Shown in pieces: positions 10,751 to 20,052 of a DNA stretch of 38,141 nt; position 1 is the first letter of the stretch; every line of letters starts with the position of its first letter. The notes under the pieces are model-generated. The model saw nothing but the letters and a program-made list of their open reading frames with translations, was not told the origin of the DNA and did no database searches. This DNA comes from Shewanella colwelliana ATCC 39565 (GTDB taxonomy: Bacteria > Pseudomonadota > Gammaproteobacteria > Enterobacterales > Shewanellaceae), in contig NZ_JAEC01000039.1 in the NCBI RefSeq assembly GCF_000518705.1, forward strand, positions 1 through 38,141, read 5' to 3'. A program made the position numbers and the translations under genes.

Positions 10751-10782
10751 TTGAGGCATTGGCGTTCCCGCTAATGCCTCAA
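10751..10782 (+). other. Strong intergenic hairpin between pfaC and pfaD
   Basis: A 10-bp perfect inverted repeat (TTGAGGCATT / AATGCCTCAA) whose inner bases also pair (G.T, GC, CG, GC). The result is a stem of about 14 bp closed by a TTCC tetraloop, 10 bases after the pfaC stop and about 47 bases before the pfaD start. No T-run follows (the next bases are GTTAGACAACCG), so it does not look like a normal intrinsic terminator. Possible roles are partial attenuation, protection of the 3' end of the pfaABC message after processing, or separate expression levels for pfaD. The structure is seen directly; the role is inferred. Confidence 0.8.
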
Positions 10783-10828
10783 GTTAGACAACCGAATAAA
10801 GCATAAAAATGATAAGGGTCTTATTTAA

Positions 10829-12451
10829 ATGAATCCTACGACAACCAACGACAAGTTATCGCCATGGCCTTGGCAAGTAAATGATGCCGACATCACTTTT
10901 GATACGGCTGCCATGGCCGCGCAACTGAAAGATTTCAGCCGCGCCTGCTATGTCATCAATGACAGCGACAAAGGCGTTGGCATCGCGACCGAAGCCAACT
11001 TAATCACTGAAGGTAAAGCCAAAGGCCATCCTGTCAGTGCTTTCACCCCGGCACTGGGCACTGAGAGCCTTGGCGACAGCAACTTTCGCCGTGTTCACGG
11101 CGTAAAGTATGCCTACTATGCTGGCGCCATGGCGAACGGCATCTCCTCAGAAGAGCTGGTTATCGCCTTAGGTAAAGCGGGCATTCTCTGCTCATTTGGC
11201 GCTGCGGGTCTGATCCCAAGCCGGGTTGAAGCCGCTATTAACCGCATTCAAGCGGCGCTGCCTAATGGCCCTTACATGTTTAACCTTATCCATAGCCCAA
11301 GCGAACCTGCACTAGAGCGTGGCAGCGTCGAGCTATTTCTTAAACATAAGGTTCGCACCGTTGAAGCATCAGCTTTCTTAGGCCTCACACCACAGATTGT
11401 TTACTACCGCGCAGCAGGGCTTAGTCGCGACGCCCATGGCAACATTGTTGTTGGCAATAAGGTGATCGCCAAAGTAAGCCGCACCGAAGTGGCAGAGAAG
11501 TTTATGATGCCAGCACCGGCTAAGATGCTACAGAAACTTCTTGATGAAGGGTTGATCAGCGTCGACCAGATGGCGATGGCGCAGCAGATCCCCATGGCTG
11601 ATGATATTACGGCCGAAGCCGATTCTGGCGGCCATACCGATAACCGTCCTTTGGTTACATTGTTGCCGACGATTCTAGCGCTGAAAGAGGAGATCCAAGC
11701 CAAGTACCAATACCCAACGCCACTTCGCGTAGGTTGTGGCGGCGGTGTGGGCACCCCAGATGCGGCATTAGCGACCTTTAATATGGGCGCAGCTTATATC
11801 GTTACCGGTTCAATCAACCAAGCCTGTGTCGAAGCCGGGGCCAGTAAGCATACCCGCAAGCTTCTGGCCACCACAGAGATGGCCGATGTCACCATGGCAC
11901 CTGCCGCCGACATGTTTGAGATGGGCGTTAAGCTTCAGGTGGTTAAGCGTGGCACCCTATTCCCGATGCGCGCTAACAAGCTGTATGAGATCTACAGCCG
12001 TTATGACGCTATTGAGTCCATTCCTGCCGATGAGCGTGAAAAACTTGAGAAGCAAGTGTTTCGCTCAAGTCTCGACGATATCTGGGCAGGCACTGTTGCC
12101 CACTTTAACGAGCGCGATCCTAAACAGATTGAGCGCGCCGAAGGTAACCCAAAACGTAAGATGGCACTGATTTTTCGCTGGTATTTGGGACTATCGAGCC
12201 GCTGGTCAAATTCTGGCGAAGTGGGGCGTGAGATGGATTACCAAATTTGGGCTGGCCCTGCACTTGGCGCCTTTAACCAGTGGGCAAAAGGCAGTTATTT
12301 AGATGACTACCAAAACCGTAATGCGGTAGATTTGGCTAAGCACTTGATGTACGGCGCGGCTTATCTCAATCGTATTAACAGCATCACCGCCCAAGGCGTA
12401 AAATTGCCTGGTGAGCTACTGCGCTGGAAACCCGTTGAGCGCATGGCATAG
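10829..12451 (+). CDS. pfaD: PfaD, FMN-dependent enoyl reductase of the polyunsaturated fatty acid synthase
   Basis: A 540-residue cytoplasmic flavoprotein of the nitronate monooxygenase/2-nitropropane dioxygenase-like fold, which provides the trans-acting enoyl reductase step for PfaABC. Visible motifs are SGGHTDNRP (His269, the conserved region of this fold) and the glycine-rich flavin phosphate-binding stretch GCGGGVGTPDAA followed by YIVTGSINQ. The length matches PfaD proteins. Its ATG is 87 bases after pfaC, unlike the overlapping pfaA-pfaB-pfaC junctions, and a strong hairpin lies between them, so its dosage may be set separately. The reading frame ends 42 bases before a very strong terminator. 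The gene encoding the carrier-activating transferase PfaE is not adjacent on this side. Confidence 0.96.
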   Translation: MNPTTTNDKLSPWPWQVNDADITFDTAAMAAQLKDFSRACYVINDSDKGVGIATEANLITEGKAKGHPVSAFTPALGTESLGDSNFRRVHGVKYAYYAGAMANGISSEELVIALGKAGILCSFGAAGLIPSRVEAAINRIQAALPNGPYMFNLIHSPSEPALERGSVELFLKHKVRTVEASAFLGLTPQIVYYRAAGLSRDAHGNIVVGNKVIAKVSRTEVAEKFMMPAPAKMLQKLLDEGLISVDQMAMAQQIPMADDITAEADSGGHTDNRPLVTLLPTILALKEEIQAKYQYPTPLRVGCGGGVGTPDAALATFNMGAAYIVTGSINQACVEAGASKHTRKLLATTEMADVTMAPAADMFEMGVKLQVVKRGTLFPMRANKLYEIYSRYDAIESIPADEREKLEKQVFRSSLDDIWAGTVAHFNERDPKQIERAEGNPKRKMALIFRWYLGLSSRWSNSGEVGREMDYQIWAGPALGAFNQWAKGSYLDDYQNRNAVDLAKHLMYGAAYLNRINSITAQGVKLPGELLRWKPVERMA

Positions 12452-12493
12452 TGTACTAGATGCTAGAAACTAGGTGCTAATTGCTAAACTCAT

Positions 12494-12521
12494 AAAAAAA
12501 CCAGCTTACGCTGGTTTTTTT
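12494..12521. terminator. Bidirectional intrinsic terminator between pfaD and the pullulanase gene
   Basis: The stem CCAGC/GCTGG with a TTAC loop is flanked by seven A's on the left and seven T's on the right, so it can end transcription in both directions. It sits between the 3' ends of the convergent pfaD (+) and pullulanase (-) genes. With the A/T flanks paired, the stem reaches 12 bp. Confidence 0.93.
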
Positions 12522-12547
12522 ATATTCAGGTTTTATCAAACTCGCGA

Positions 12548-15500
12548 TTAATTCACCTTAGTCACAGTTAAGGTCGGCGAGCTTGCATCAGGCCCCATCA
12601 CGCTAAAACGATAGCTACCATCGACGGGTACATTAAAATGCATGTTAGCGCCTTTTGAGGCCAAAGTTTTCATCTCCCCTTCCACCACAGTCTCTTCACC
12701 TGCAATGGCGCCAAAATCCACGGTCGACCAATCGCCAGTGGCGATCTTAAACTCATTATCTCCCGCACTTAGAGCAATATCGACACTGTAGAGGGATGAG
12801 CCTTGATAACTGAGCGCATCCACTTCGCCCCAACCGTTCATGCCACCGCGAATATAAACCGTGTTTTCACCAAACATCTCTGTCTTATGCACGGTTAATA
12901 CCGGGGCGTTGCGGTCTGACATATCGAACGTGAAGGTGTAAGTATCATCGCTATCGACATCGATACTGAGGTTGCCACCTTTAACCGCCAGCAGTTTCTC
13001 AACGCCTAAGGTCACCACACCATCTGCTTCACCACTACCGTAATCCACCGTTGACCAGTCGCTTGATGCAACCTTAAAGCCTTTATTGCCAGCACTGAGC
13101 GCTATCTCGGCGCGGTAGATGCTGCCGCCCATATAGACTAACTCATTGTCAGTTCCCCAAGCGTTCATGTCGCCACGTAAGTACACTTGAGTCCCCACAA
13201 AAGGCTCTTCGTTGTAAACGGTTAACACTGGGTTTTCTTTATCTGATGCATCGAGTGAGAATAGATAGGTTGCATCGATAGCGGCATTAAACTTAAGGTT
13301 TGCCCCTTTCGCAGCAAGCTGCTCTGCCACATCTTGCACCACGTCGGCATCAGCAGCTGAAACGCCACCAAAGTCAACGCTGCTCCAATCGGCTGAGGCA
13401 ATCTTAAACTCGTAGTCACCCGCAGCCAGCGTAATAGCAACGCGGTATTCACCGCCGCCTAAATAGACAAACTTATCCTCTTCACCCCAGCCATTCATGC
13501 CGCCGCGCACAAACACCTCAGTGCTGCCATAAGGCACTACATCTGGTGCGCCCGCGGTTGCTGTGGCGCTCAAGCCTTCGCCCTGCATGCTGCCTTGCTG
13601 TTTAACAAACACCGCCGTGGTATAAGCAGGCACAGTAAAGGTGCCCTCATCGGTACCTTGGCTAAAACTTGCGCCGCGCACTGTGCTGTCAATCGATTGA
13701 GCCAGCGTTGAGTGCAAGCTAAAACCTGTGGCCGTTGGCACTGTATGTGATAGCTCTGCATTGCTGCCATTGACCATCACCACCATGGCATCGACACTGG
13801 GGTCGAGATCAAGCAGCTCTACACCATCATCGACACTCATGACTATCACGCCTTGGGTCTGGTTTTTACCTATATTGTGGAAACCGACTCTGTCTAAAAT
13901 CGCTTGCTCAGAGGTTAATCGCAGCAGCGGGCTGTCGCGACGAATACTCAAGAACTCATTGAATGCCATTGAGGCAAACTCAATCTCAGACGTTGATGCC
14001 GCCGCATTGGGGTTTGCCGAGATCCCAGCGATCTGCTGCCACTTGCTGCCGTTATCTTGCGCCAACGGCAGACCTACGTTCCAGTTGTTACTGGCTTTGG
14101 TGAAGTCAACCCAGTTAAACCAGTCGCCGGAATCATAACTGTTTCTGTCCATCGATTTAGAGCGAAGCATATCGCCGCCCATCTGCAAGAACGGAATCCC
14201 CTGGCTCATCAGTGGAATGGTTGCTGCGATATTTTGCACCCGCACACGATTTTCTAGGCTGAGCCCCACATCATGCTTGGTCTGTAAAATATCCCACAGC
14301 GTTTCGTTATCATGCTTTGAGACATAATTGATGCTGTCGGCAGGGTCAAGCGCATAAGCCGTTGGCTGCGAGTTCCAGCTAAAGCTGCTGCCTGTTGCCG
14401 TATTGCCATTAAAATCTTTTAACAGGTAGTTTTGCAGATTGCCGGCCATGGAAAGACGCAGCGTATCTTGGTCACGCAGGTAGTCATCCTTTTGCTCTAG
14501 CGCAAACAGCGCACCGCCACGCACCGCTTCACGGATCCGGTCGTTGAAGGTGCCAACCTCTGAGCCTGCCATATTGGCCTGAGTCGCTTGCTCAAACAGC
14601 CGATTATCTGCCACCTCACCAAAGTTCCAGCCTTCACCATAAAAGTAGTTATCGGCATCGACCGCTTGCACGGCTGTGCGAGCATCGATAATACTCTGTT
14701 TAGGCATGTGCCCCATCACATCGAAACGGAAGCCGTCGAAGCCATACTCTTTGGCTAAGATAACCAGTGAATCAGTAACAAATTTGTCCATCATGCGATG
14801 CTCTGTGGCCGTATTGTCACAGCAGGTAGATGACTCTATGGCGCCCGTCACTTCGTTGTACCTGTGATAATAACCGGGCACCACTTTATCGAGCACTGAG
14901 TTGTCCCACAGTCCTGATGCACTGGTGTGGTTATAGACTACATCCAGTACCACTCTAAGCCCCATCTCATGCAGTGCTTGGTTCATGGCGCGTAGCTCTT
15001 TGATACGCGCCGTGCCATCTGCCTCACTGGCATAGCTGCCTTCTGGTGCAATAAAATGCTGTGGATCGTAGCCCCAATTAAAGCCATCAACACCACGCAT
15101 CGTGTTGACTAGATCCTGTGCATCGCCAGAACCTGGCAGGCTGTCAGCCAAAATAGACGCTATGCTTGCTGATTTATCTTGAGTCTTACAGGCGTTGGCA
15201 TTGTCTTCAATCTTGGCACACAGCGTGGCTAAGGTATCGGTTATCTCAATGCGCTCATCGCTGTTTTCATTGATGGTGGCAATATCCGTCACGGGTAACA
15301 TATGAAAGTGAGTGACACCACTTTCGGCCAAGGCTTTTAGATGAGTAACGGGTGCGCTGTCTGTTTCGGTAAAGGCTAAATACTTGCCACGATTGGCCGC
15401 AGAGGTGCTCTCATCACGAATACTAAAGTCACGAATATGGCCTTCATAAATCACCGTTTCCTCAGGATTTGCAACCGTCGGTACGCTATGTTCATCCCAC

Positions 15501-16885
15501 CCTTCAGGCTTGAGCACGTCGCTACTCAAGTTAACAAATTGGCTGTAACGGCCATTACTTGAAACGTTAAGCGAATAGGGATCGGTGGATTCAATCACCT
15601 CGATTTTCTTAGTCACTGGGTGATAAACCGTCAGCGCAAAGCGATAGAACTGCATATCCAATGACATATCACCGGCATAAGACCAGATACCTGTGGTGCT
15701 ATCTAATGTCATCGCCTTGGTATCAGTGAGGTTTTTTCCGCTGTCATACAGCTTTAACTCAACCTTTTGCGCGGTTGGCGCCCATACCTTGGTTGTAATC
15801 TCTGCATCGCTGTAAAGCACACCAAGCGTGGCTTCATCGGCATCGTTTTCGGCGTTAGTGTACAAGTCATCGAGTACCTTAGCCGCTTGCACAAAGGTAG
15901 CAGCAACAGGCTTGTCGTCACTGTCATAGGCCGCTAGCACTAACTGCTCCTTTGCGATCGCTTTGGCTTGATCTGCGGACAACTCAATATGATAAGCAGG
16001 CCACGCGGCCAAGTGTGGCACCAGCGCTTTTTGCTCATCGCTGAGTTCGCTAGGGGTTACTGTCACTTGGGTGCCAGAAATCACATTGTTGTCATCGGCC
16101 TCAATGCCCGCATTAGCCGAGTGATGCAGTGCAAATTTAGCGATGCCATCTGGGTCTTCATTCCACACTAAGGTATTTCTATCTAGCCAATGAGCGCTTG
16201 CTCCGCCAATAGAGAATCCCACCTCTAAAATAGGAAAATCATAGACATCGCTCTCACCATGAATAGTAAAATTAATGCGATCAAACTGCGCTTCAGGCGC
16301 GGCACTGTCATCGAATGGCTTAAGGTTCATGGTCAGATCACCGTCACCTAACGCCTTACCCGATCCTTCAGTGCCTTCATGAACAATAAAGTTGGCGCAC
16401 TCACTGTGGCCCGCTTTCAGGTTTAAGATCCAGTAAGCCCCGTAGTTAGGGTCTATGCCATCAAAGGAGTGGCCGTTAGCCCAGTCAGTTGAATCAAATG
16501 GCGGCGCAAAAGCATCACAGGTGTCGTTATTCCATGTGTGCAATTTAAAGCCAGGGTAATTAGGATTACTCCCTGAATTATCTTTATCTTTGATGCGGTT
16601 GTAATAGAGCACCGCCTGCTCTACCGTCGGCGTCGCTATCGGCAATGGCAGGTCAGGGTTATAACCGACGATACAACTTTCATTGTTGGCATCGGGAAAT
16701 TTAGGCGCCTTACAACTGATGGGTGGCGGCGCAACACAGCTAGTGCCCGTGGCGTCGGGCACCATAGGTACATCACAGGTCAATAATACTTGGCCGGGCT
16801 CAGACGAGTCCCCACCGCAGCCAGATAGCGCACCCACACTGACGGCGACGGCCGTCAGTTGCATGATTCTAGAAAACCTCATCAT
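12548..16885 (-). CDS. Secreted lipoprotein, type I pullulanase family (GH13), with three C-terminal accessory repeats
   Basis: A 1445-residue alpha-1,6-glucan debranching enzyme. The lipoprotein signal ends in ALSGC (Cys23); the next residue is Gly, not Asp, which favours the outer membrane. Two short Cys-rich motifs follow (C-x2-P-x2-PDA-x4-SC). The region at about 85-180 looks like a CBM41-type starch-binding module, and a CBM48-like domain (TTKVWAPTAQKVEL) precedes the catalytic barrel. GH13 motifs are VVLDVVYNHT, GFRFDVMGH (nucleophile Asp722), FYGEGWN (acid/base Glu751) and SKHDNE (Asp859). From about residue 1120, three repeats of ~110 residues each begin V-(F/Y)-(V/L/I)-RG-(G/D)-MN-(G/A)-WG and continue with an (F/Y)K(I/V)A(S/T)xDWS(S/T)VD(F/Y)G stretch; they look like beta-sandwich glucan-binding modules. 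A GGGAG site sits 9 bases before the ATG. The receptor gene ending 108 bases upstream is the likely operon partner. Family is firm; cellular location and exact substrate are inferred. Confidence 0.9.
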   Translation of the reverse strand: MMRFSRIMQLTAVAVSVGALSGCGGDSSEPGQVLLTCDVPMVPDATGTSCVAPPPISCKAPKFPDANNESCIVGYNPDLPLPIATPTVEQAVLYYNRIKDKDNSGSNPNYPGFKLHTWNNDTCDAFAPPFDSTDWANGHSFDGIDPNYGAYWILNLKAGHSECANFIVHEGTEGSGKALGDGDLTMNLKPFDDSAAPEAQFDRINFTIHGESDVYDFPILEVGFSIGGASAHWLDRNTLVWNEDPDGIAKFALHHSANAGIEADDNNVISGTQVTVTPSELSDEQKALVPHLAAWPAYHIELSADQAKAIAKEQLVLAAYDSDDKPVAATFVQAAKVLDDLYTNAENDADEATLGVLYSDAEITTKVWAPTAQKVELKLYDSGKNLTDTKAMTLDSTTGIWSYAGDMSLDMQFYRFALTVYHPVTKKIEVIESTDPYSLNVSSNGRYSQFVNLSSDVLKPEGWDEHSVPTVANPEETVIYEGHIRDFSIRDESTSAANRGKYLAFTETDSAPVTHLKALAESGVTHFHMLPVTDIATINENSDERIEITDTLATLCAKIEDNANACKTQDKSASIASILADSLPGSGDAQDLVNTMRGVDGFNWGYDPQHFIAPEGSYASEADGTARIKELRAMNQALHEMGLRVVLDVVYNHTSASGLWDNSVLDKVVPGYYHRYNEVTGAIESSTCCDNTATEHRMMDKFVTDSLVILAKEYGFDGFRFDVMGHMPKQSIIDARTAVQAVDADNYFYGEGWNFGEVADNRLFEQATQANMAGSEVGTFNDRIREAVRGGALFALEQKDDYLRDQDTLRLSMAGNLQNYLLKDFNGNTATGSSFSWNSQPTAYALDPADSINYVSKHDNETLWDILQTKHDVGLSLENRVRVQNIAATIPLMSQGIPFLQMGGDMLRSKSMDRNSYDSGDWFNWVDFTKASNNWNVGLPLAQDNGSKWQQIAGISANPNAAASTSEIEFASMAFNEFLSIRRDSPLLRLTSEQAILDRVGFHNIGKNQTQGVIVMSVDDGVELLDLDPSVDAMVVMVNGSNAELSHTVPTATGFSLHSTLAQSIDSTVRGASFSQGTDEGTFTVPAYTTAVFVKQQGSMQGEGLSATATAGAPDVVPYGSTEVFVRGGMNGWGEEDKFVYLGGGEYRVAITLAAGDYEFKIASADWSSVDFGGVSAADADVVQDVAEQLAAKGANLKFNAAIDATYLFSLDASDKENPVLTVYNEEPFVGTQVYLRGDMNAWGTDNELVYMGGSIYRAEIALSAGNKGFKVASSDWSTVDYGSGEADGVVTLGVEKLLAVKGGNLSIDVDSDDTYTFTFDMSDRNAPVLTVHKTEMFGENTVYIRGGMNGWGEVDALSYQGSSLYSVDIALSAGDNEFKIATGDWSTVDFGAIAGEETVVEGEMKTLASKGANMHFNVPVDGSYRFSVMGPDASSPTLTVTKVN
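12560..13530 (-). repeat. Three tandem ~110-residue repeats at the C-terminus of the pullulanase
   Basis: The protein segments starting at about residues 1123, 1233 and 1342 share the pattern RG(G/D)MN(G/A)WG, then Y-x-GG/GS-x-(L/E/I)Y, then AG(D/N)-x-(E/G)FK(I/V)A-x-(A/S/G)DWS(S/T)VD(F/Y)G, K-x-L-A-x-KG(A/G)N and a closing P-x-LTV strand. The spacing at DNA level is about 327-330 bases. The copies have diverged clearly in DNA, so this is an old domain duplication, not a recent expansion. Confidence 0.88.
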
Positions 16886-16993
16886 GAGTGATTTCTCCCT
16901 ACAAATTTAGTTATTGTTATGGCTAGGTCGGCGTAGCGAGCCAACGACGGATAATGGCCAAGGCCTTGCTGGGTAAGTAACAGTTGATTGCGA

Positions 16994-19924
16994 TTACATG
17001 ACATAAGTGAACCCCAGATAGAACTCGCGACCAAAATACTGCAAGGTGCCCGTCTTTTGCTCGGTACCGAAATAGCTCTTGGTGGGCTCATCGGTCAGGT
17101 TGTTCACTTGGAACAGCACGCCAAAGCTATCCGTCATCTGATAGGAGGCTTGATAATCGACAACGGTTTCGGCGGCAAAATTGACCACTTGCTCATTAAT
17201 CGCGACCTGCTCAGAGACAAACTCATCGCGATAACGGGCACTAACACGGGTCTCAAATCCTTCATAGGAGTAAAACAGTGTCGCACTTAGGACGTTATTA
17301 GACAGACCGGGTAAATCTTGGGTCACGCTGTCGCCACCTAGGCTGGTGATCGACTGCACCTCACTTTCGGTATAGGAGTAACTGGCATTAAAACCTAGGC
17401 CAGACCATGCCTCAGGCAGTGAAGCAAACACTTGGGTATAAGCCAGCTCTAACCCGCGAATATAACCTCCTTCGGAGTTATTAACTGCAGTGGTATAAGT
17501 GCCATTAGTGGTTTCAATCTGCTCACCACTGACCGGATCAACAATATAATCAGGCACGTTAAAGCCATTACCTTTAAAGTCGAAATCATCTATCGCAACG
17601 GTGTCGATAAAGGAGTCGATATTCTTGTAGAACAGCGCTGCAACAAAAGCTCCCTCGTCAAAATAACGCTCATATGAGAGATCAAACTGATCGGCATAGA
17701 AGGGCATCAAGAATGGGTTGTTGGTACTCGATCCGTTGATAATGCCATCATCACTCACACTGGCACTGGCATCGCCGGCAAGACGGTTAATAGGCGGGCG
17801 CGACATCACTTTGGCCGCCGCAAAACGAATTTGCGAATCGTCGGTGATCTTAAAGTTTAAGTTTAGTGATGGCAGGTAATCGGTGTAAGTGATCCCCTTA
17901 ATCGTTGGCGCATAGTAGTTATTGATGATGCCCACTTCATCGATAATATTTTGTGCACCAAGCGCGGGATCACCCGCCACATTTTCAAGCAAGGTAGCAG
18001 ATTGATCGGTATTGACGATGCGCACACCAAAGTTACCCGTTACGGGTATATCACCGATCTCAGTGTCGATATTGAGCATCACATAACCTGCTAGTACCTT
18101 CTCGAACACCTCACCACTTTGCAGCACCGACCAAGAGTAGTTGCTGGTGTAACCTTGAGGGTCTAACACGCCAGCGGCATTCCCCCAAGTTTGCACTGGC
18201 TGCGGCACACCATCAGGGAACCAAGCGCTCAGTGCGGCGTCGAGATCGATAGCCAAATAGGAGGGGAAATAGCTAAAATCACCTTCCCAATCGACAACAT
18301 TGACCATATCGTTAGTCAGTTTAAGTGGCGGCTCACTTTTAGAAAACGCGCCATCATTGCCATACTCAAATACCGAGCGGTTGTTAGAGTAGTTGCGATC
18401 AGAATAACGTGCACCCACCTCAACAGAGGCAATGTAATCGTTGTCTAAAAGATAGGTAAAGTCTAAACGGTAAGCTTTAACTTCATCCTCATTTACAAAA
18501 GGATAAATACCATATTTACTCACCATAACCCGATCGATATCGGAAAAGGCTCCAGCTTGATTAAAGCCAACATCAGGCAGATTTAAACCATTTAACTGGT
18601 AACTGATAGAGACATTCTCATCAAACACTGGGCTGTCTGCATTGGCATCAACGGCGACATTTGACCACAACAGGCCGTTACGAAAATCGCTTTTTGCCGA
18701 CGAATAGGAGACATCCGCAGAGACACTAAGGTCATCGGTGAGCTGCCAATCGGCATTCACACCAAAGCTGTTGACCTCATCAAAATCTTGGTTGTCATCG
18801 TTGACAATTTCAACCCGAGTGTAGCTCTTTGAATTGCGATTAAACGTACCACCAATTACCGCATTACCATCAAGCACAGGGTTGGCCACACTGGCCGAGG
18901 GTCCGCCTAATTTGACTCGGTAGCCTCTAGCAAACGCCTCACTGTCAAAGCGCGACACAAAGGCGTCAGCCTTTAAGGTAAAATTATCGACTGGCGTCCA
19001 TTCAATCGCCCCCATGTAACCATTCCGCGTCTCTACGCCGCCGAGGTGTTGGACCTCAAATCCTTCGCTGATGTACTCATTGGCAGGGTTATCTATGGGG
19101 CCATTGGTATCACCTGCCACACCATCGACATCTTTGTTATCGTTGTAAGCAAGACCAATGAACTGAGTTGCTACGCTCGGCTGTTCAAGCCGAGCAAAAC
19201 CTAGGGCAACCCCCAAGGTTTCATCTAAAAACTTGCCCTGATAGGAGAAGCTCAAGCGGTGGCCATACTCTTTTGCACCATACACTTCACTGGCGCGGTC
19301 GTTATACATGCCCCGCGCGTTAACCATAAAATTATGAGTATCGGATGCACTCAGAGGGCTGGCGGTTTCCAGCTCAACAGTCCCTGCAACGCCCCCCTCA
19401 ATCAGCGAGGCCTTAGGGGATTTATAAACGGCGGCGGAGCTGATTAACTCTGAAGGATATTGATCAAACTCGATACTGCGTGTGCCACTGGTCGATACCT
19501 GTTCGCGACCATTTAAGGTGGAAAATACAAAGCCACCCGACATACCACGAATATTGATTTCCGCTGCTTGTCCGCCGGTACGCACGGCCGATATGCCGGG
19601 GAGACGGGTCAATGCATCGGCCATAGAGACATCAGGCAAAGCCCCTAAGTCATCGGCAGAGAGCTGTTCAGAGACTGTATCACTAAAACGCTTGGCATTA
19701 AGCGAGTCAATGAGGCTGCGACTGTATCCAGTCACCTCTATACGCTCAATATTTGATAGATCTAACTCGGTTTCCTCTACTGGTGCCTGCGTCGGTACCA
19801 GCACCTCTGCCGGTGTTTTATCTTCCACATTTTCGGCGGCACCAACAGTCACTGGCGCAAACATAACGCTCACCCCAGCAGCCGCCAACGCCAAGCTTAA
19901 AATACTTGGTTTACATTTGAGCAT
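16994..19924 (-). CDS. TonB-dependent outer-membrane receptor, probably for alpha-glucans
   Basis: A 976-residue receptor when started at the ATG at 19924, which is preceded by GAGGGG 9 bases upstream; the frame also allows an upstream start at 19963, but that would spoil the signal peptide. The signal peptide (LSLALAAAGVSVMFAPVTVGAA) is followed by a TonB-box-like IERIEVTGY. The plug domain contains LPDVSMADALTRLPGISAV, INIRGM and SLIEGGVAGTVEL, the style of the large carbohydrate-type TonB receptors of Alteromonadales and Caulobacter. The rest is a 22-strand-type barrel that ends in FYLGFTYVM; the last residue is Met where a terminal Phe is usual. It imports its ligand across the outer membrane using TonB energy. 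The assignment to maltodextrin or starch rests on the adjacent pullulanase and on the LacI-type palindrome upstream, not on the receptor sequence. Confidence 0.85.
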   Translation of the reverse strand: MLKCKPSILSLALAAAGVSVMFAPVTVGAAENVEDKTPAEVLVPTQAPVEETELDLSNIERIEVTGYSRSLIDSLNAKRFSDTVSEQLSADDLGALPDVSMADALTRLPGISAVRTGGQAAEINIRGMSGGFVFSTLNGREQVSTSGTRSIEFDQYPSELISSAAVYKSPKASLIEGGVAGTVELETASPLSASDTHNFMVNARGMYNDRASEVYGAKEYGHRLSFSYQGKFLDETLGVALGFARLEQPSVATQFIGLAYNDNKDVDGVAGDTNGPIDNPANEYISEGFEVQHLGGVETRNGYMGAIEWTPVDNFTLKADAFVSRFDSEAFARGYRVKLGGPSASVANPVLDGNAVIGGTFNRNSKSYTRVEIVNDDNQDFDEVNSFGVNADWQLTDDLSVSADVSYSSAKSDFRNGLLWSNVAVDANADSPVFDENVSISYQLNGLNLPDVGFNQAGAFSDIDRVMVSKYGIYPFVNEDEVKAYRLDFTYLLDNDYIASVEVGARYSDRNYSNNRSVFEYGNDGAFSKSEPPLKLTNDMVNVVDWEGDFSYFPSYLAIDLDAALSAWFPDGVPQPVQTWGNAAGVLDPQGYTSNYSWSVLQSGEVFEKVLAGYVMLNIDTEIGDIPVTGNFGVRIVNTDQSATLLENVAGDPALGAQNIIDEVGIINNYYAPTIKGITYTDYLPSLNLNFKITDDSQIRFAAAKVMSRPPINRLAGDASASVSDDGIINGSSTNNPFLMPFYADQFDLSYERYFDEGAFVAALFYKNIDSFIDTVAIDDFDFKGNGFNVPDYIVDPVSGEQIETTNGTYTTAVNNSEGGYIRGLELAYTQVFASLPEAWSGLGFNASYSYTESEVQSITSLGGDSVTQDLPGLSNNVLSATLFYSYEGFETRVSARYRDEFVSEQVAINEQVVNFAAETVVDYQASYQMTDSFGVLFQVNNLTDEPTKSYFGTEQKTGTLQYFGREFYLGFTYVM

Positions 19925-20052
19925 CGATAATCCCCTCACCTTTTTGGACTTTTTGTCACCCAACGCTCAGTTATACGACTCAGATTAATGCAAACATTGG
20001 GTATTTTTTATCCCGCTATACTAGGCATGGCAACATTCTAGCAACAACACAC

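Noticed and set aside
12450..12490. Short imperfect repeats (CTAGATGCTAG, GGTGCTAATTGCTA) after pfaD
   Set aside because: The repeat units are short and imperfect, without symmetry or known function; probably simple-sequence drift before the terminator.
13728..14138. 136-codon + strand frame inside the pullulanase gene
   Set aside because: Its composition is Ser/Leu/Pro-rich as expected for an antisense shadow, and the opposite strand encodes the GH13 enzyme continuously.
19482..19988. 168-codon + strand frame opposite the TonB receptor N-terminus
   Set aside because: Antisense to the signal peptide and plug domain of a clear receptor; no independent start signal.
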